Positions 47,441-57,912 of a DNA stretch of 64,000 bases are shown one piece after another. The notes beneath the pieces were generated by a model. That model saw nothing but the letters and a program-made list of their open reading frames with translations. It was not told the origin of the DNA and searched no databases. A program made the translations under genes and the position numbers. Every line of letters starts with the position of its first letter. The stretch's first letter is position 1. The stretch comes from DATMER01 sp963741305 (GTDB lineage: Bacteria > Acidobacteriota > Thermoanaerobaculia > Multivoradales > UBA5704), in the NCBI GenBank assembly GCA_963741305.1, contig CAVUHL010000002.1, forward strand, positions 59,341 to 123,340. Direction: 5' to 3'.

Positions 47441-48396
47441 ACCCCTCCTTCCGGCAGACGTGACCTCGATTCTGCCGCACCCCGCGGTGGGGTTCTTGCC
47501 CAGGTGCAGGATCTCTCCCGCCCGGAGGATCGGGAAGAACCTGGCCGCTTCGGGTCCGTAGACCAAGCGGCCGATTTGCCGCCGAGCAGCATCTCGGCGC
47601 CGGAGCGGGCGGAGTAGTCCTTCACCTCGATCCATTCGGTTTCGTTCACGAGGAGCGGCACCCGGGCGGCCTCGCCTCGACGGTGGGGCGGATGGCGGGA
47701 TGGAGGATCTCGCTGGAGCTTTCACCGTAGAGGCCCTCGGAAGCGGTCAAGGATGCGGGCAATCAGCAGCGCAAAGGGTACCGGCGCGTTCCGCGGTAGG
47801 AGCCGACCTCCTTGGAGGAGCCGCGCCGGACTCAGCAGCCGGATCTCCACCGGCTGGGGAGCGAGAAAGGGCTCCATCCCTAGCCCGAGCCAATCCGGCT
47901 CCAGAGTTGGGCTCAGTTGCGTCAAATCGCCGCCACAGAGCCTCTCGCGGCTGCGGTCGGGCCGGATCCGGTCGACGGTCTCGAGGATCCACTCGGTCCG
48001 CTCGCTCCCGAGCCCCAAACGGAACGCCTGCGCAAGGCCCGAGAGGACCCAGGGATAGAGGCGCCAGCCCGCTCCCAGGAGGGTGACCTCCAGGATGGCT
48101 CTTTCTTCTTCGTTCCCCGAGGTGTACAGCGCGAACGGGGGCCGCGCGCTCCGGCTGGCGGCGAAGAGCACGCCATACGGGCAGCACTCTGCGAGGTGGC
48201 AGAGGTCCTGAGGCCTCGGCCGCGGCTCGCTCCCCGCCTCGGCCCCCTGGCACCGCGGCTCTCCGAACGGGCAGAACGTGTCGATGAACGCCTTCCCCAG
48301 GACGCGCCGGACCAGGGCGGCCGGGAGAACCGGCTCGGTGTTCCCGCGCCCGGCGGCCGGGCGCACCTGAAGGCGAAGGCGAAGGTAGGGGTGCAT
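47363..48396 (-). CDS. cas6: Cas6 pre-crRNA endoribonuclease, frameshifted
   Basis: ATG 48396 (MHPYLRLRLQVRPAAGRGNT). LPAALVRRVLGKAFIDTFCP and LCHLAECCPYGVLFAASRSA are the N-terminal Cas6 RAMP features, and LLSPARLLQGGRLLPRNAPV begins the second ferredoxin fold. The frame then shifts near 47730 (VEARAARVPLLVNETEWIEV) and again near 47600 to QIGRLVYGPEAARFFPILRA, GEILHLGKNPTAGCGRIEV, the glycine-rich loop close to the end of Cas6. Joined length is about 340 residues. It would cut repeat RNA 3' of the UUCG hairpin to leave ATTGAGAC handles for all three arrays. First gene upstream of array 2. Confidence 0.8.
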
Positions 48397-48411
48397 TGGC
48401 GTTCTCGCCGT

Positions 48412-50156
48412 TCAGCGCTTAGGCGGCCGCTCGTAGCGTTCCAGGGCTGGCAGGGGCTTCCCAGGTTCGAGGGGCGGCAACGCCTTCTTCTTGCTCTTGT
48501 CGTTCGTCATGAACCACCGGAAGTTTTCGCCCTCGGCCTTCTTTCCCAGGAGAACCGGATAGCACACCTCCGTATTCAATTCTTCCACTTTCGCCGGATC
48601 TCCCAGCAGCTCCAGCGCAGCACGTACCTCCTCAGGAATGGACTCCTGGACCTCCGCCAACAATGCATCGCAGCCTGGGAGGGCCTGTGCTTCCCCAGGT
48701 AGCGCCGTGACAGCTTCGGCTTCATGCCGGTAGCGTCGTGCGAGCTGCGAAGATAGATTGCGCCATGCCTCGGCGTCGATCCGCGATTCCATTCTGTGGA
48801 ACTTCGGACCGAAGAGCCGATCCGACTGATAGCCCGTTCGCCGGTTCGTGAAGCAGAGGGCGAGGAGATCGATGCGAATCTTCCCGAAGCCCAAGGGTTT
48901 GGCCATACCCAGCTTGTGGCGGAACTTCTCGGTGGGCCTCAAGGCATAGCGGAGGTAACCCAACTCCTCACGGGTGAGGTTCTCGAAATCGACATGAAAA
49001 AGGAAGCGGGTGTTCTTCTTGAGCGGCCGCACCCGGGCCTTTTGCTTCATCGTCTTGCTTTCCAACTGCCGGCTTTCGTAGTTACGAGCCTCGACGTCTT
49101 CCTCCCGGTGGTGAAGGTAGAATTTCCGGCCCTGGGGTGCGTGCTTTCGGAAGTCGAGGCTCTGCTTGCTGAGATATCTCTGGTTGCCGAAATAGAGAGC
49201 CGGGCTCGGCGGCTTGGGACTGGCGAGAATCTTGAGCAAAACCGGCGCGTCGTACCAGCCTCCCTCCGGAGGACCACTCTCCGCCATGGCATGGGCGAAA
49301 CGGAGCCGGCCGGCCAGGGCTCGCTCTTTTCCTCCTTGCTCCACGAATCCGAAAAGCTGTTCCGCCAGAGTTAGCTGCGTCCGACCTGCATGCAACGGCA
49401 CAAGGTCGGGTGAGACCCGTTCAAAGGCGCGGTGCACACTGCCGCCGATGGGTACTTTGGTTCCCGTAAGGTCCCGGCGCTGGAAAAGTGCGTCCGCCAG
49501 CACCCGAAGCGTCGAGCAGGAGGCCGCCTCGACGATGGAGGAGATGAGTCCTCGGAGGGTGCTTCCCGGAATCATGGGGGTTCGCCGGTAGGGATCGTCC
49601 GGCGCGTCCGGGTCTGGCGATCCGAAGGGATAAATCAGCCGTTCCCTTTCGGGATCCGGCTCCTCCTGTGAGTCTTCCTTCGCGTGCGGCTGCTCGGCGC
49701 CCACCACCACGGGACCTTCGGTCTCCAGCCGGCAGACGATGCGGCCGGAGTAGCGCCGGGGACCGGCTTCTCCGTCGCCGTCGAATCGATCATGGAGGGT
49801 GCCGTTCAGGACCTTGTTGGCTCCGCCAGATGCGAGGGAGGCTCAAGGGGCACGAAATGATAGGGATTGAGGAAACTCCGCGCCGGCACCGCCCGAGCCG
49901 GGGCCGGGCGTGCGGACCCGATATAGGGCTTGAAGCTGAGGACACGGGGCGAGTCCGCCTTCGGGTCGGGCTCGAACTCGATCCGCCGGCCGGCGGCAAG
50001 CTCCGCGTCCGGATAGCCTGCATCCCGCGCCAGAGAGATATGGAAAAAGTGGAAGTCCGGCCAGTCCTGCTCAGGGCGAGTGCGAATCTTACGCACATCA
50101 CGATGCTGAGGCTTGCCGCCCGGAAACTCCACGATGGTGCCCTCTTGCCAAGCCAT
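48412..50156 (-). CDS. RAMP protein, TIGR03986 family (Cas7-like), one frameshift
   Basis: ATG 50156 (MAWQEGTIVEFPGGKPQHRD) overlaps the csx19 stop (TAATG). The first frame reaches FLNPYHFVPLEPPSHLAEPT; after one indel near 49810 it continues ANKVLNGTLHDRFDGDGEAG, SGRIVCRLETEGPVVVGAEQ and TPMIPGSTLRGLISSIVEAA. Later blocks are PVLLKILASPKPPSPALYFG and FLFHVDFENLTREELGYLRY, then LGMAKPLGFGKIRIDLL (glycine loop). Total about 580 residues, normal for TIGR03986, a large RAMP that accompanies type III-D-like systems. Expected to be a backbone subunit of the interference complex. Confidence 0.8.
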
Positions 50157-50670
50157 TACGAGCCCCCTTCCACGGCGCGGTAGCGGACGTAGCGGACAGC
50201 GCCTGCCTGGACGTATTCCCTATAATCAGGAACGCGTATCGGGGAGAGCCGGGATCGAGCCCCTCGTAGCGCAACGGGTCGGGGATACGCTCCTCATACC
50301 AGGTTGCGGTGCCTTCCAAGGCTTCGCCCCAGAGACGGGAGCGGCGGTCGCGTTGCACCCAGCCGGGCCCGCCGATGTGTTGCGCCGATCCCTCGGGAGC
50401 CGTGGGGATCACGGCCAGCTCGACGCCGCGGTCTCCCAACCAATGCAGGTCGCGCTCGTCGTTGAAGACCCTCAGCTCCTGAAGCGTGGGGCGACGCGCG
50501 ATCTCCTCCCAACGAGCCCGCGGGGCGCGGAGAAGGCACGCTTCGGTGGCCGTCGTGTAGAACCCCCAGGTCTCCTCGGACGGCAGCTTTGCTAGGAAGT
50601 CTTCGAGGTTCGCCAGCGGATGGATGGTGATTTCTTCGCTCGGTTGGATGAGCTTTCCCTCACTACTCAT
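50156..50670 (-). CDS. csx19: Csx19-like type III-D protein (TIGR03984-like), one frameshift
   Basis: ATG 50670 overlaps the stop of the preceding RAMP gene. EETWGFYTTATEACLLRAPR, then WEEIARRPTLQELRVFNDER and DLHWLGDRGVELAVIP, fit the Csx19 family. Near 50225 the frame shifts; the natural end reads REYVQAGAVRYVRYRAVEGG to TAA at 50158, overlapping the next ATG. About 170 residues. The biochemical role of Csx19 is unsettled; it is a marker of subtype III-D. Confidence 0.7.
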
Positions 50671-52240
50671 GGGCCGATCCCTCTCTGGGCTCGCCGGTCT
50701 GCGGGTGGGCGCTCAGCTCGCGATGAAGCTCCTGCACCCAGGTGGCGAAGCACTCTTGCAACTCCGGGCCGGCCAGGTCCCCGGCCGCGGCAGGGCTTTC
50801 CACGGGCCGCGGCGGACTCCAGCTCGCGCTTCCCGGACGCTCCTGGAGCTCAGGCACGCCCGCGAGGGCCGCGGGCGGCTGAAGCCAGAAGCGGTCCGTG
50901 GCAGTGATCCTGCGCGGAATATTCGTTGAGCCCTTTCGCCGTGCCGAAGCCCACCGGAATATCGGCGAGCAGGAGATCCCGGAGCACCAGGGTCATCAGC
51001 CCCAGCCCCCACTCCTCCAGGCGATAGCGGCCGATCTCCAGGTGGATCTCGCCGGCCAGGGTGACGGCGGGGCTCAGCTCGGCATTGAACTTGGCGCCGG
51101 CTGACGAGCCGCCGGTGAAACGGTCCACGGCCACGAATTCCTGCCGCTAAGGGGGGCCCTCGGCGGGTCCGAGTGGAAGGAAATCCGTGATCCTGACCGG
51201 CGAGGCGAGCCTGCCGCTGCCGAAGACGCGGCAGGCCTTGCAGTGGACGGCGAGCTCGCCGTCAAAATCCATCTTCTCATCCAACTTCTCGTGACAGGCC
51301 GCTCCACGGCGGTTGAGGTAGCAGGCGGCCGGCTCGCCGCCCAAGGTGCGCAGGATCTGCTCGGCCCGGCTGCGCAGGGCGCCCCGCAAAGCGCTGCCCG
51401 GCAGCACGGGCCTACCGTCCGCCTGACGTGCGTAGGTATGGTCGAAGCCGGACCCCAGGGCCTCCGCCGGGTCGTTGACCAGGAAGCCCCAGGGGAAGTG
51501 AAGCTCAATCCGAAGCCGGAGCTGTGCCCAGGCGTCTCCTTCAGCCGGCAGGTCCCACTCCGCATTCCAGCCGGAGGGAATGAGGGGGTCACCGCGGCGC
51601 CGGCCGTGGGGTCGTCGGAGAGGAGGTTTTCGACGAGATCCGCCGGCCGGGTCATGTCCAACTCGGCGCGGTCCAGACGCACCAGCTCGGCCCGACCCAG
51701 GCCGGAGGAGGTCTTGCCACCCAGGAAGAGCCAACCGGCGGCCAGACGCTGCAACACCGCCTCCAGGGCACGCAGCTCATCCTCCTGCGGATCGTCGATC
51801 CGCAGCTCGAAGGGAAACTCGACGCCGCCCTCCACCACCTCGACGTCGTACTTCCGCCGGTCCGCCGCCGTGCGCGTGCGCCGGTCGATGCCCACGCGGT
51901 CGCGCACTCGGGTCGACAATGGACCGCTGGACGCCCCTCCCAAGACGTGGAGCCGCGAGGCGGCGAGGTGGGAGTCTTCGCCGTCCTGGCGTCGCCGGCC
52001 GGCCGCGCGGGGTCCCAGCAGGCGGCAGACGACACACCGGCATTCCGGAGCACGGCGGCACCCTCCGGTGAGCCGCTCCAGGTCGGCCCGCAGGACGCCG
52101 GCCAGTGACGAGCCGGAGAGCGCCACCTGGCCGTCCGTCTCGCGGAAGAGGGGTTGGTCCACGGCTCCGAGACGGCGGCCGTCGCCGGTGTGGAAGCCGT
52201 AGGGGAAGCGCAGGGCGCCCGTGTAGGTAGTCCTTTTCAT
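50663..52240 (-). CDS. fused double Cas7/Csm3-like RAMP, three frameshifts
   Basis: I start at ATG 52240 (MKRTTYTGALRFPYGFHTGD). RAMP 1: QVALSGSSLAGVLRADLERL, RVRDRVGIDRRTRTAADRRK and FLGGKTSSGLGRAELVRL, with a Cys cluster (CRRAPECRCVVCRLLG). After a break near 51620, RAMP 2: LRIELHFPWGFLVNDPAEAL, PVLPGSALRGALRSRAEQIL and CHEKLDEKMDFDGELAVHCK, then after a break near 51135 VAVDRFTGGSSAGAKFNAEL, RLEEWGLGLMTLVLRDLLLA and VGFGTAKGLNEY. A last shift near 50900 leads to 50663. D in VDRFTGG and DRVGIDR are in the position of the target-cleaving Asp loop. Two backbone subunits in one chain. Confidence 0.75.
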
Positions 52241-52755
52241 GGCTGTGCCTGCTTTCGCGCCTCGTCCATCCACCGCCGCGCCAGCGCGCGGAGGAGGACG
52301 CGTGCGATGTCCGTCAAGAACCGCTTTTCGGCTTCGAGATCCCGTGGCAACGCGCCCCGGAGGGCATGCCTCACCTCCGTCACCGCTGCCCTGACTGCCG
52401 CTCCAGATCCTCAAGCCGTAGAGGCCCTGCTCCCCCTCCTCCACCTCACCCAGGCGGTCCAGGGCCTCGGCGATAGGCTCCCAAAGGCCCTGCTCTCCTT
52501 CGCGGTCCTTGCGGTTCTGCTTTTCGCGATCCTGGTCTTGCGGTTCTGCCGGATCCGGCCAGCCATGCCCCGCAGCTCGGCCGCCATGGCGTCGCGGTCT
52601 TTCATCGTGGCGATGCGGAGGAGCAGGGCGGCGGCCGGGCGGAGGTTCTCCTCCCGCGGCCGGAAGGAGTCCCAGGGCGGAGGCATGTCCACGCCGGACT
52701 GCTGTTCCAGCACGGCCACGAGCCGGCGTTCGAGCACGTCGCGCGCGGCGATCAT
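52237..52755 (-). CDS. small helical protein, possible Cas11-type small subunit, frameshifted
   Basis: ATG 52755 overlaps the csx10-like stop (ATGA), and its own stop TGA at 52239 overlaps the ATG of the double RAMP, so it is a genuine operon member. The first frame: MIAARDVLERRLVAVLEQQS, AAALLLRIATMKDRDAMAAE. Then RQNRKDREGEQGLWEPIAEA / DRLGEVEEGEQGLYG in a second frame, and AVTEVRHALRGALPRDLEAE, FLTDIARVLLRALARRWMDE in a third. About 170 residues, nearly all helix. An internal repeat (CAGAACCGCAAGACC / CAGAACCGCAAGGACC, 52499-52555) sits at one break. Size, helicity and place suggest the small subunit; no sequence family recognised. Confidence 0.5.
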
Positions 52756-54632
52756 CGGGATTCCCTCCTCGGCTCGGGAGCTGCCGTCTCTTGAATCAAG
52801 ATCACGCCGAAGCCCTCGTTGCGGCGCAGGCCGATGCCTTCCCGCGCCGCTCGTTGCAGGGTCTTCAGCTCCTCTTCGGCCCCGTTCTCCGGCCGGACCA
52901 GCAGAAAAGACGAGCCGGCGGCCACCGCCAGTTGGTCGGACTTCGGCAGGCGATGCGTGCTGTTCCATCCGGCCAGCAGGTGGAAAGAGCTGAAGGCTTC
53001 ATCGAACTTCGGCCGGGCGAGACCCAGGTCGCCCGGCACCAGGCTCTCGCGGAAACGGAGGTGTTCGTCCGCCACGAGGGCCGGCGTCACCAGGTCGATG
53101 CGGAGATACCCGGAAGCCGGCCACTCGTCCGGCACCGGGGCCGCGTTCGGATAGAGGCCGGTTCCGCCGGGCCGGCCGGCGAAGGCCGAGACCCGGCAGT
53201 CCAGATAGCCCAGGGCGCCCTTGCGCCGCCCGACGCGGAGCGGAAAGCTGTCGCTCACGGCAAGCCCGAGACCGGCGAGGAGGCGCTCCGTGTCGTCCGC
53301 GCTCCCGGCTTCGATGAACCCCCGGAGGCGCGTCCCTTCGGGCAGGGCCTCGTAGGCGAAGAGCCCGTCCTCTCGAACCGTCTGGCTCTCGGGTTGGATC
53401 CGGTTGTGAGGGCTCAGCGCTAAGCGCGCAGCCACGTCTTTGCCCGCCCCCTCGAAGCGCGGCCCCCAGGGGATCAGGCGGGCTCCGCAGTGCTGACAGC
53501 GCTCGATCTCAGGCTCCAGCAGCAGGTCCACGAAGCCATGACCGAAGGATTGTTTCGGACCTGGACGGATCTTGCAGGTGTGCTTGGCCAGCGGCACCGG
53601 CCGGCTGGCCGCCTGTGCGGAGGGCGGATAAAGGAATCCGAAACGCACGCCTCCTGAAAGGAAGCAGCGCAGGAAGTCCTCCCCGGCCCGGTCTCCCCGC
53701 CAGCGGGCTGCCAGCGCGCCGCGAAGGGCGCTTCCGGCCACGAACGGCAGGCCGGCGATCAGGTTGCCCGCTTCCGGGAGGCCTCCCATCACCACCTCGC
53801 CCACCACCGTGGCGTCGATCTGGAGGAGCTTCGAGGCTCTACCAGAACCTGCCTCTTGCGATGTAGGGGAGGAGTTCCCCTTTTCCCGGACGGGGGCAGG
53901 CACGTCCCGACAGAGAGGTCCAGGGCAAGGGCCTTCACGGCGTCCTCCCAGGATGCGAAGGCGGGAGCGAGGATCCACCTGGTCGAAGCGGATACGACAG
54001 GCGCCGAGCCCCCGCCGGCGGTGGCCTCCGATCTCGCGGATGAAGCGGAGCGCCGCGACGAGTAAGCTCACCTCCTGCCGCGCCAGCCCCGGCTCGATGT
54101 CGGTCGAGCCCGCGAGCTCGAATCCTTCCAGCGATTCTTCCAACGTGAACAGATGCTCGTCGGCCGCCCGGCCGCTCCTGAAATCGATGGCCGTGCGGGG
54201 ATGGGGACGCGCCAGCAGTCCATTCACTTTGACCGCCTCCCGGGCCAGCTCTTCCCGGTCCGCCTGCTGCCAGACCGGGCCGGCCCCTCCCAGAAGCACG
54301 AGCCGCGCCGGACTCCACGCCACCAGGGATTCGCGATGGGGCGAGCCCGTGAGAGCACAGAACGGACAGAGCCCCTCCCGGCCCAGCCCGCAGAGACTGC
54401 CGAGGGAGCCGTCCCGGCGGGTGAGCGTGCCGTCGCAAACGTCGATGGCGAGCGCCTCCGCCAGCTTCCGGACCGCATCGCGCACCAGCCCGCGGATCGT
54501 GGAGCCGGGCACGAAGGGAAGACCCAGGGCGTCGCGCCGTACCAGGCTGTCCAGATAGCGGCCCGCGGCCTCGCCGCTGCCGATATGCCAGCTCCGGTCG
54601 AAGTGGATGGTGTAGTCGATCCGCACGGTCAC
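52752..54632 (-). CDS. csx10: Csx10-like RAMP with two RAMP modules
   Basis: GTG 54632 overlaps the cas10 stop (GTGA). A 626-residue intact frame. Module 1: IDYTIHFDRSWHIGSGEAAG, LPFVPGSTIRGLVRDAVRKL, RTAIDFRSGRAADEHLFTLE, EIGGHRRRGLGACRIRF. Module 2: LLQIDATVVGEVVMGGLPEA, PFVAGSALRGALAARWRGD, a CxxC zinc knuckle (RCQHCGARLIPWGPRFEG), LSPHNRIQPESQTVREDGLF and GIGLRRNEGFGVILI (glycine loop). Conserved PGSxxRG and TRID-like blocks fit Csx10/Csm3-type RAMPs of subtype III-D. Likely a Cas5- or Cas7-role subunit of the complex; the name Csx10 is my best fit, not certain. Confidence 0.7.
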   Translation of the reverse strand: MTVRIDYTIHFDRSWHIGSGEAAGRYLDSLVRRDALGLPFVPGSTIRGLVRDAVRKLAEALAIDVCDGTLTRRDGSLGSLCGLGREGLCPFCALTGSPHRESLVAWSPARLVLLGGAGPVWQQADREELAREAVKVNGLLARPHPRTAIDFRSGRAADEHLFTLEESLEGFELAGSTDIEPGLARQEVSLLVAALRFIREIGGHRRRGLGACRIRFDQVDPRSRLRILGGRREGPCPGPLCRDVPAPVREKGNSSPTSQEAGSGRASKLLQIDATVVGEVVMGGLPEAGNLIAGLPFVAGSALRGALAARWRGDRAGEDFLRCFLSGGVRFGFLYPPSAQAASRPVPLAKHTCKIRPGPKQSFGHGFVDLLLEPEIERCQHCGARLIPWGPRFEGAGKDVAARLALSPHNRIQPESQTVREDGLFAYEALPEGTRLRGFIEAGSADDTERLLAGLGLAVSDSFPLRVGRRKGALGYLDCRVSAFAGRPGGTGLYPNAAPVPDEWPASGYLRIDLVTPALVADEHLRFRESLVPGDLGLARPKFDEAFSSFHLLAGWNSTHRLPKSDQLAVAAGSSFLLVRPENGAEEELKTLQRAAREGIGLRRNEGFGVILIQETAAPEPRRESR

Positions 54633-56150
54633 TCCTTCCGCAGCTCCGAGAGCACGAGAGCATCCGCCAGGGCCAGGCGGTGATAGGTCCGGGTCTTGCC
54701 TTCGGCATGCACGGTTTCCGATCGCAGCAGGTCCGGTAGCGGCGGAACCTCCGGATCGAGCGCGAACGGCCTCTTTTCCTGGTCCTGGCGCGCCAGCCAG
54801 GCTGAGAGCTCCGCCACCACCCTCTCGGGCACCTGCCAGACGGCGTGCAACCGCGTATCGGGCCCGTCGTCCCGCGGCGAGAGGATCTCCCGCAGCCGGC
54901 CCCGTTGGCTCGCCGTCACGTCCGCCAGCCGGCTGGCCAGGCCAAGGAGGTCTTCAAGCTCCTCCGGCGTGTACGGACCCGCCGCGCCGTAGGACCAGGC
55001 CGTGCCGGAATCCTGCTCCGGCCGCTCGATCGTGGCGCGCTCCTGCTCCAGGGATTGGACCTGCGTAGCCGTGACCCGGTGAAAATCGAGCGCCGCCTGC
55101 ACGCCATCCTGCCGGCAGCGGGCCTTCGCCCGGCCGAGCAGGGAGTCGGCCAGGGTGTGGGCCTGGCGGAAGGGAAACGAAGGTTTGGAGAAAAGGAGCC
55201 CCGCGGCCATGCCCGTCGTGCGGCCAGGCTCCGTAGGCTTCTCCACCTCGAACTTCCTCAGCAACTCCATGGCAAAACGGATCCCGTGCCGCGCCGGCAA
55301 GGCCACGACCAGGTCATCGCCGCCACAAATGAGCACTTGGAGACTGGGGCTGGAGTCGCCAGGGAACGCCGCCTCCACGGCATCGTTCAGGGCCTGCGCA
55401 GGGTCGAATCCACCTCGGTGGAGAGCTTCTCCACGTCCTCGAGGCTCAAGTCCTCGAACCAGTCGCCGAGGCCATTGCCGTCCGCCACCACCAAGGCGAG
55501 ATCGTCCTCGCCCGCAAGATCCTGGAAGTTGGCCGGCAGCTTCGCGCCCCGCAGGCGTTCCGTCACCACTGGGAGATCCAGGGGTTCCGGCAACCGTAGA
55601 CCTCGTGCTTGGGATCGCGGCCCGGCTTGGAAAGCTCCTGCAGCTTGCCGTGCATCCGGCGCTTGCGGGCGCAGGCCGGGCCAAACCACTGGGGCCGGTC
55701 TGTTCCAGGATCGCGAAAGGTTTCGTCCGCCGTTTCCCGGCCGCAGACCTCGCAACGCTTGAGAAACGGCATCGAGGCGAGCTGCCGCGCGCCTCCGGAT
55801 GCCCGTTTCGCCCGCCGGAGGAGCCGCATCAAGTCTTTCTGATCGAGCTCTGCGGACTCCTCCTGCGTGAGCGAAACCAGGGTGATTCCGTCACCGCCGG
55901 TCAGATCCAGAAAGGCGTTGCGGACGCATTCGATCAACTGGGCCGCGCGCGTTTCGTCCGCGAGGCGGGCAAGGAAGTTCCCACCGCCCGAATAGATCCT
56001 CCTGCCGCCGAATTTCCGGATGAGCTCCGGCACCGCCGCGCGGTCAAAGAAGTCGATCAAGGCGCTCGCGCCGCGCATCTCCAGGAGCCGCGGAGATCCG
56101 AAGATGTAATCCTGGATGCTGCGCACGTCGCCGGCCACGTAGGTCGGCAT
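54629..56150 (-). CDS. cas10: Cas10 large subunit (cyclase-type palm, no HD domain), frameshifted
   Basis: ATG 56150 follows GGAGGAGGTGCGAG. VAGDVRSIQDYIFGSPRLLE, GASALIDFFDR and YSGGGNFLARLAD form the N-terminal palm; a zinc ribbon (RCEVCGRETADE ... FGPACARKRRMHGK) follows. Breaks near 55570 and 55390 lead to LALVVADGNGLGDWFEDLSL and LQVLICGGDDLVVALPA, the intact GGDD of the cyclase palm, then TTGMAAGLLFSKPSFPFRQA. About 500 residues in total. No HD nuclease domain, so no direct DNase activity is expected; cyclic oligoadenylate synthesis upon target RNA binding is expected. The CARF-HEPN gene upstream is the matching effector. Confidence 0.88.
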
Positions 56151-56184
56151 CTCGCACCTCCTCCCGAAGTCGCCGCTCGCAGGT

Positions 56185-57912
56185 TTACGCCGGTTTGAGC
56201 CGGCCCATCAGATCTTTGTACGACAGCGGCTGGCAGTCCGCCGGGATGCGGCCGCCGGCGGCCTCCAGCAACCGGCCTTCCCATTCGTCCAGGCGCTCCC
56301 GCGCCGCCGGATCGAGATCCGGCACGTCCTCCCGGAACCGGGCCAGCACCACCGAAACGAGCGTCTGTAGAACCGTGCGGTAGTACTGGAGCAGACGGTA
56401 CGCCTCCTCCTTCGGCACCGGCGCCAGCCAATGCACGGCCTTATGGCGTAGATCCGAGAAGTCCCAGAGTTTCGCCGTACCGCCCTTGCCCTTGAACAAG
56501 CCGCCGTCCAACTCCTTGGAGAGAGCCGGCGCCGCGAGCACTACCGCACACGTCTGGGATTTCGCAGCCTCCGCGTCCTCTGATCCTTCTAATCCGTCCG
56601 GGGAGATCTCCAGGCTCTTCCCGCGGAGCACCTTGAGCGCCTGGGCTGAGGATCTCTCGCAGATGTCGAGGGCTTGGGAACGAAGCTCTCCGATCCGTTC
56701 GTCGTTCAGCTCTCCAGGTGAGGAGACCTGCAACCGCTCGGGGTGCCGGCCGACGAAGACGTACAGGGCGAAGGAGATCACTGCCTCCAGAGTGCCGTAC
56801 AGACGCAGGAACACATCGCGCGGGCGTTCCTGGATCTGCGCCTCGCCGTTCCACACCAGGACGTCCAGGAAATAGGCGAGGCCGGTTACCGGGTCCGAGA
56901 AGACAGCCCCCGGCGAGAGCGCTTGGATGATTGCTCTTGACGGATCATTCGTGCGCGGCCATACCTTGCCGAGGCATTCCACGGTGGCGGCCACCGGAAC
57001 GCCAGGCAAGGCCGCGATAGCGGCCTCGGCGTAAAAACCCTCGCTCCACAGGCCATACGAGCTGCACACCCGCTGCACGGCATCGAACCGCGCCGCCATC
57101 GGAAGCCCCGCGAGCAGTTTCTTCACCTCGGGACTCGCCGCCATCTCGCGCAGCTCACCCGCCAGTCTTTCAGCCTCGCGAAATCGGCTCCGGTCGAACT
57201 CCTCTTCGAGCCGAACTTGCTCGCGAAGCTTGAAAAGACTGTAAGGATGCTGGAGCCGGCCCGGCCGCGAGGTCCCCGGAACCGGCCTTCGCAGGATCGA
57301 ATCGTCGTATTGGTCGAAATCCACATAGCTCGATTCGAGCTCCAGGAATCCTGCCGCGAGAAACGCTCCGGCGATCATCGACTTCTTGGCCCCCGTGATA
57401 TCCAAGACGATCCTCGCCACGGAATCCTGGCGCTCCTCGACGATCTCCCGCACGGTGAGGAAGAGGTCCGCCGCATCGTCTCTGACCTGGCGCTTCTCGA
57501 CTTGGCCGTATGCGGGCACGCCGAGGAGGGTGCGGTACTCGTTCCAGAGCTTCTCCAGCACTCGGAGAGGCTCCTCCTCAAGATTCTGCTCGATCAGCAG
57601 GATCACCTCCACCTCTGCATGGTGGGCCACTGCCAGGAGGAGCGGCTCGGGAGAGTGGCCCACGCAGAGGATGAGCAGATCCGGCCCGCCGATCTCTTGG
57701 CGGCGTCTTGCCCCTCGCTCGCGGACTTCCCTCAACTCGGCGGAGAAAATCGGCGGTGAGCCGGGCTCCCCGTACCACAACTCATGCTCGATCCCCCTCA
57801 GCTTCTCCGCGACGGCCCGCGCGCCCAGGCGGTCCAGAAGCGCCTGGTAGCGATCGACCAGGGGACTCTCGGACTCCTCGGACCGGCTCCCGGAGAACTG
57901 CGCCTCGTTCAT
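56185..57912 (-). CDS. CARF-HEPN ribonuclease (Csm6/Csx1-like)
   Basis: I start at ATG 57912 (MNEAQFSGSRSEESESPLVD), preceded by GGGGAGCAGGT; the longer frame has no site. 575 residues. The CARF fold lies at about 78-205: DLLILCVGHSPEPLLLAVAH, VEVILLIEQN, RIVLDITGAKKSMIAGAFLA and SSYVDFDQYDD (ligand loops GHSPEP and DITGAKK). The C-terminal half is helical and ends with an HEPN site DLRHKAVHWL (Arg489-x4-His494). It resembles TIGR02710-type CARF proteins. It should bind cyclic oligoadenylate made by Cas10 and degrade RNA. First gene of the effector operon. Confidence 0.8.
   Translation of the reverse strand: MNEAQFSGSRSEESESPLVDRYQALLDRLGARAVAEKLRGIEHELWYGEPGSPPIFSAELREVRERGARRRQEIGGPDLLILCVGHSPEPLLLAVAHHAEVEVILLIEQNLEEEPLRVLEKLWNEYRTLLGVPAYGQVEKRQVRDDAADLFLTVREIVEERQDSVARIVLDITGAKKSMIAGAFLAAGFLELESSYVDFDQYDDSILRRPVPGTSRPGRLQHPYSLFKLREQVRLEEEFDRSRFREAERLAGELREMAASPEVKKLLAGLPMAARFDAVQRVCSSYGLWSEGFYAEAAIAALPGVPVAATVECLGKVWPRTNDPSRAIIQALSPGAVFSDPVTGLAYFLDVLVWNGEAQIQERPRDVFLRLYGTLEAVISFALYVFVGRHPERLQVSSPGELNDERIGELRSQALDICERSSAQALKVLRGKSLEISPDGLEGSEDAEAAKSQTCAVVLAAPALSKELDGGLFKGKGGTAKLWDFSDLRHKAVHWLAPVPKEEAYRLLQYYRTVLQTLVSVVLARFREDVPDLDPAARERLDEWEGRLLEAAGGRIPADCQPLSYKDLMGRLKPA

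Noticed and set aside
54845..56198. Long plus-strand ORFs of 305 and 347 codons
   Set aside because: Antisense of cas10; the minus strand carries all recognisable motifs.
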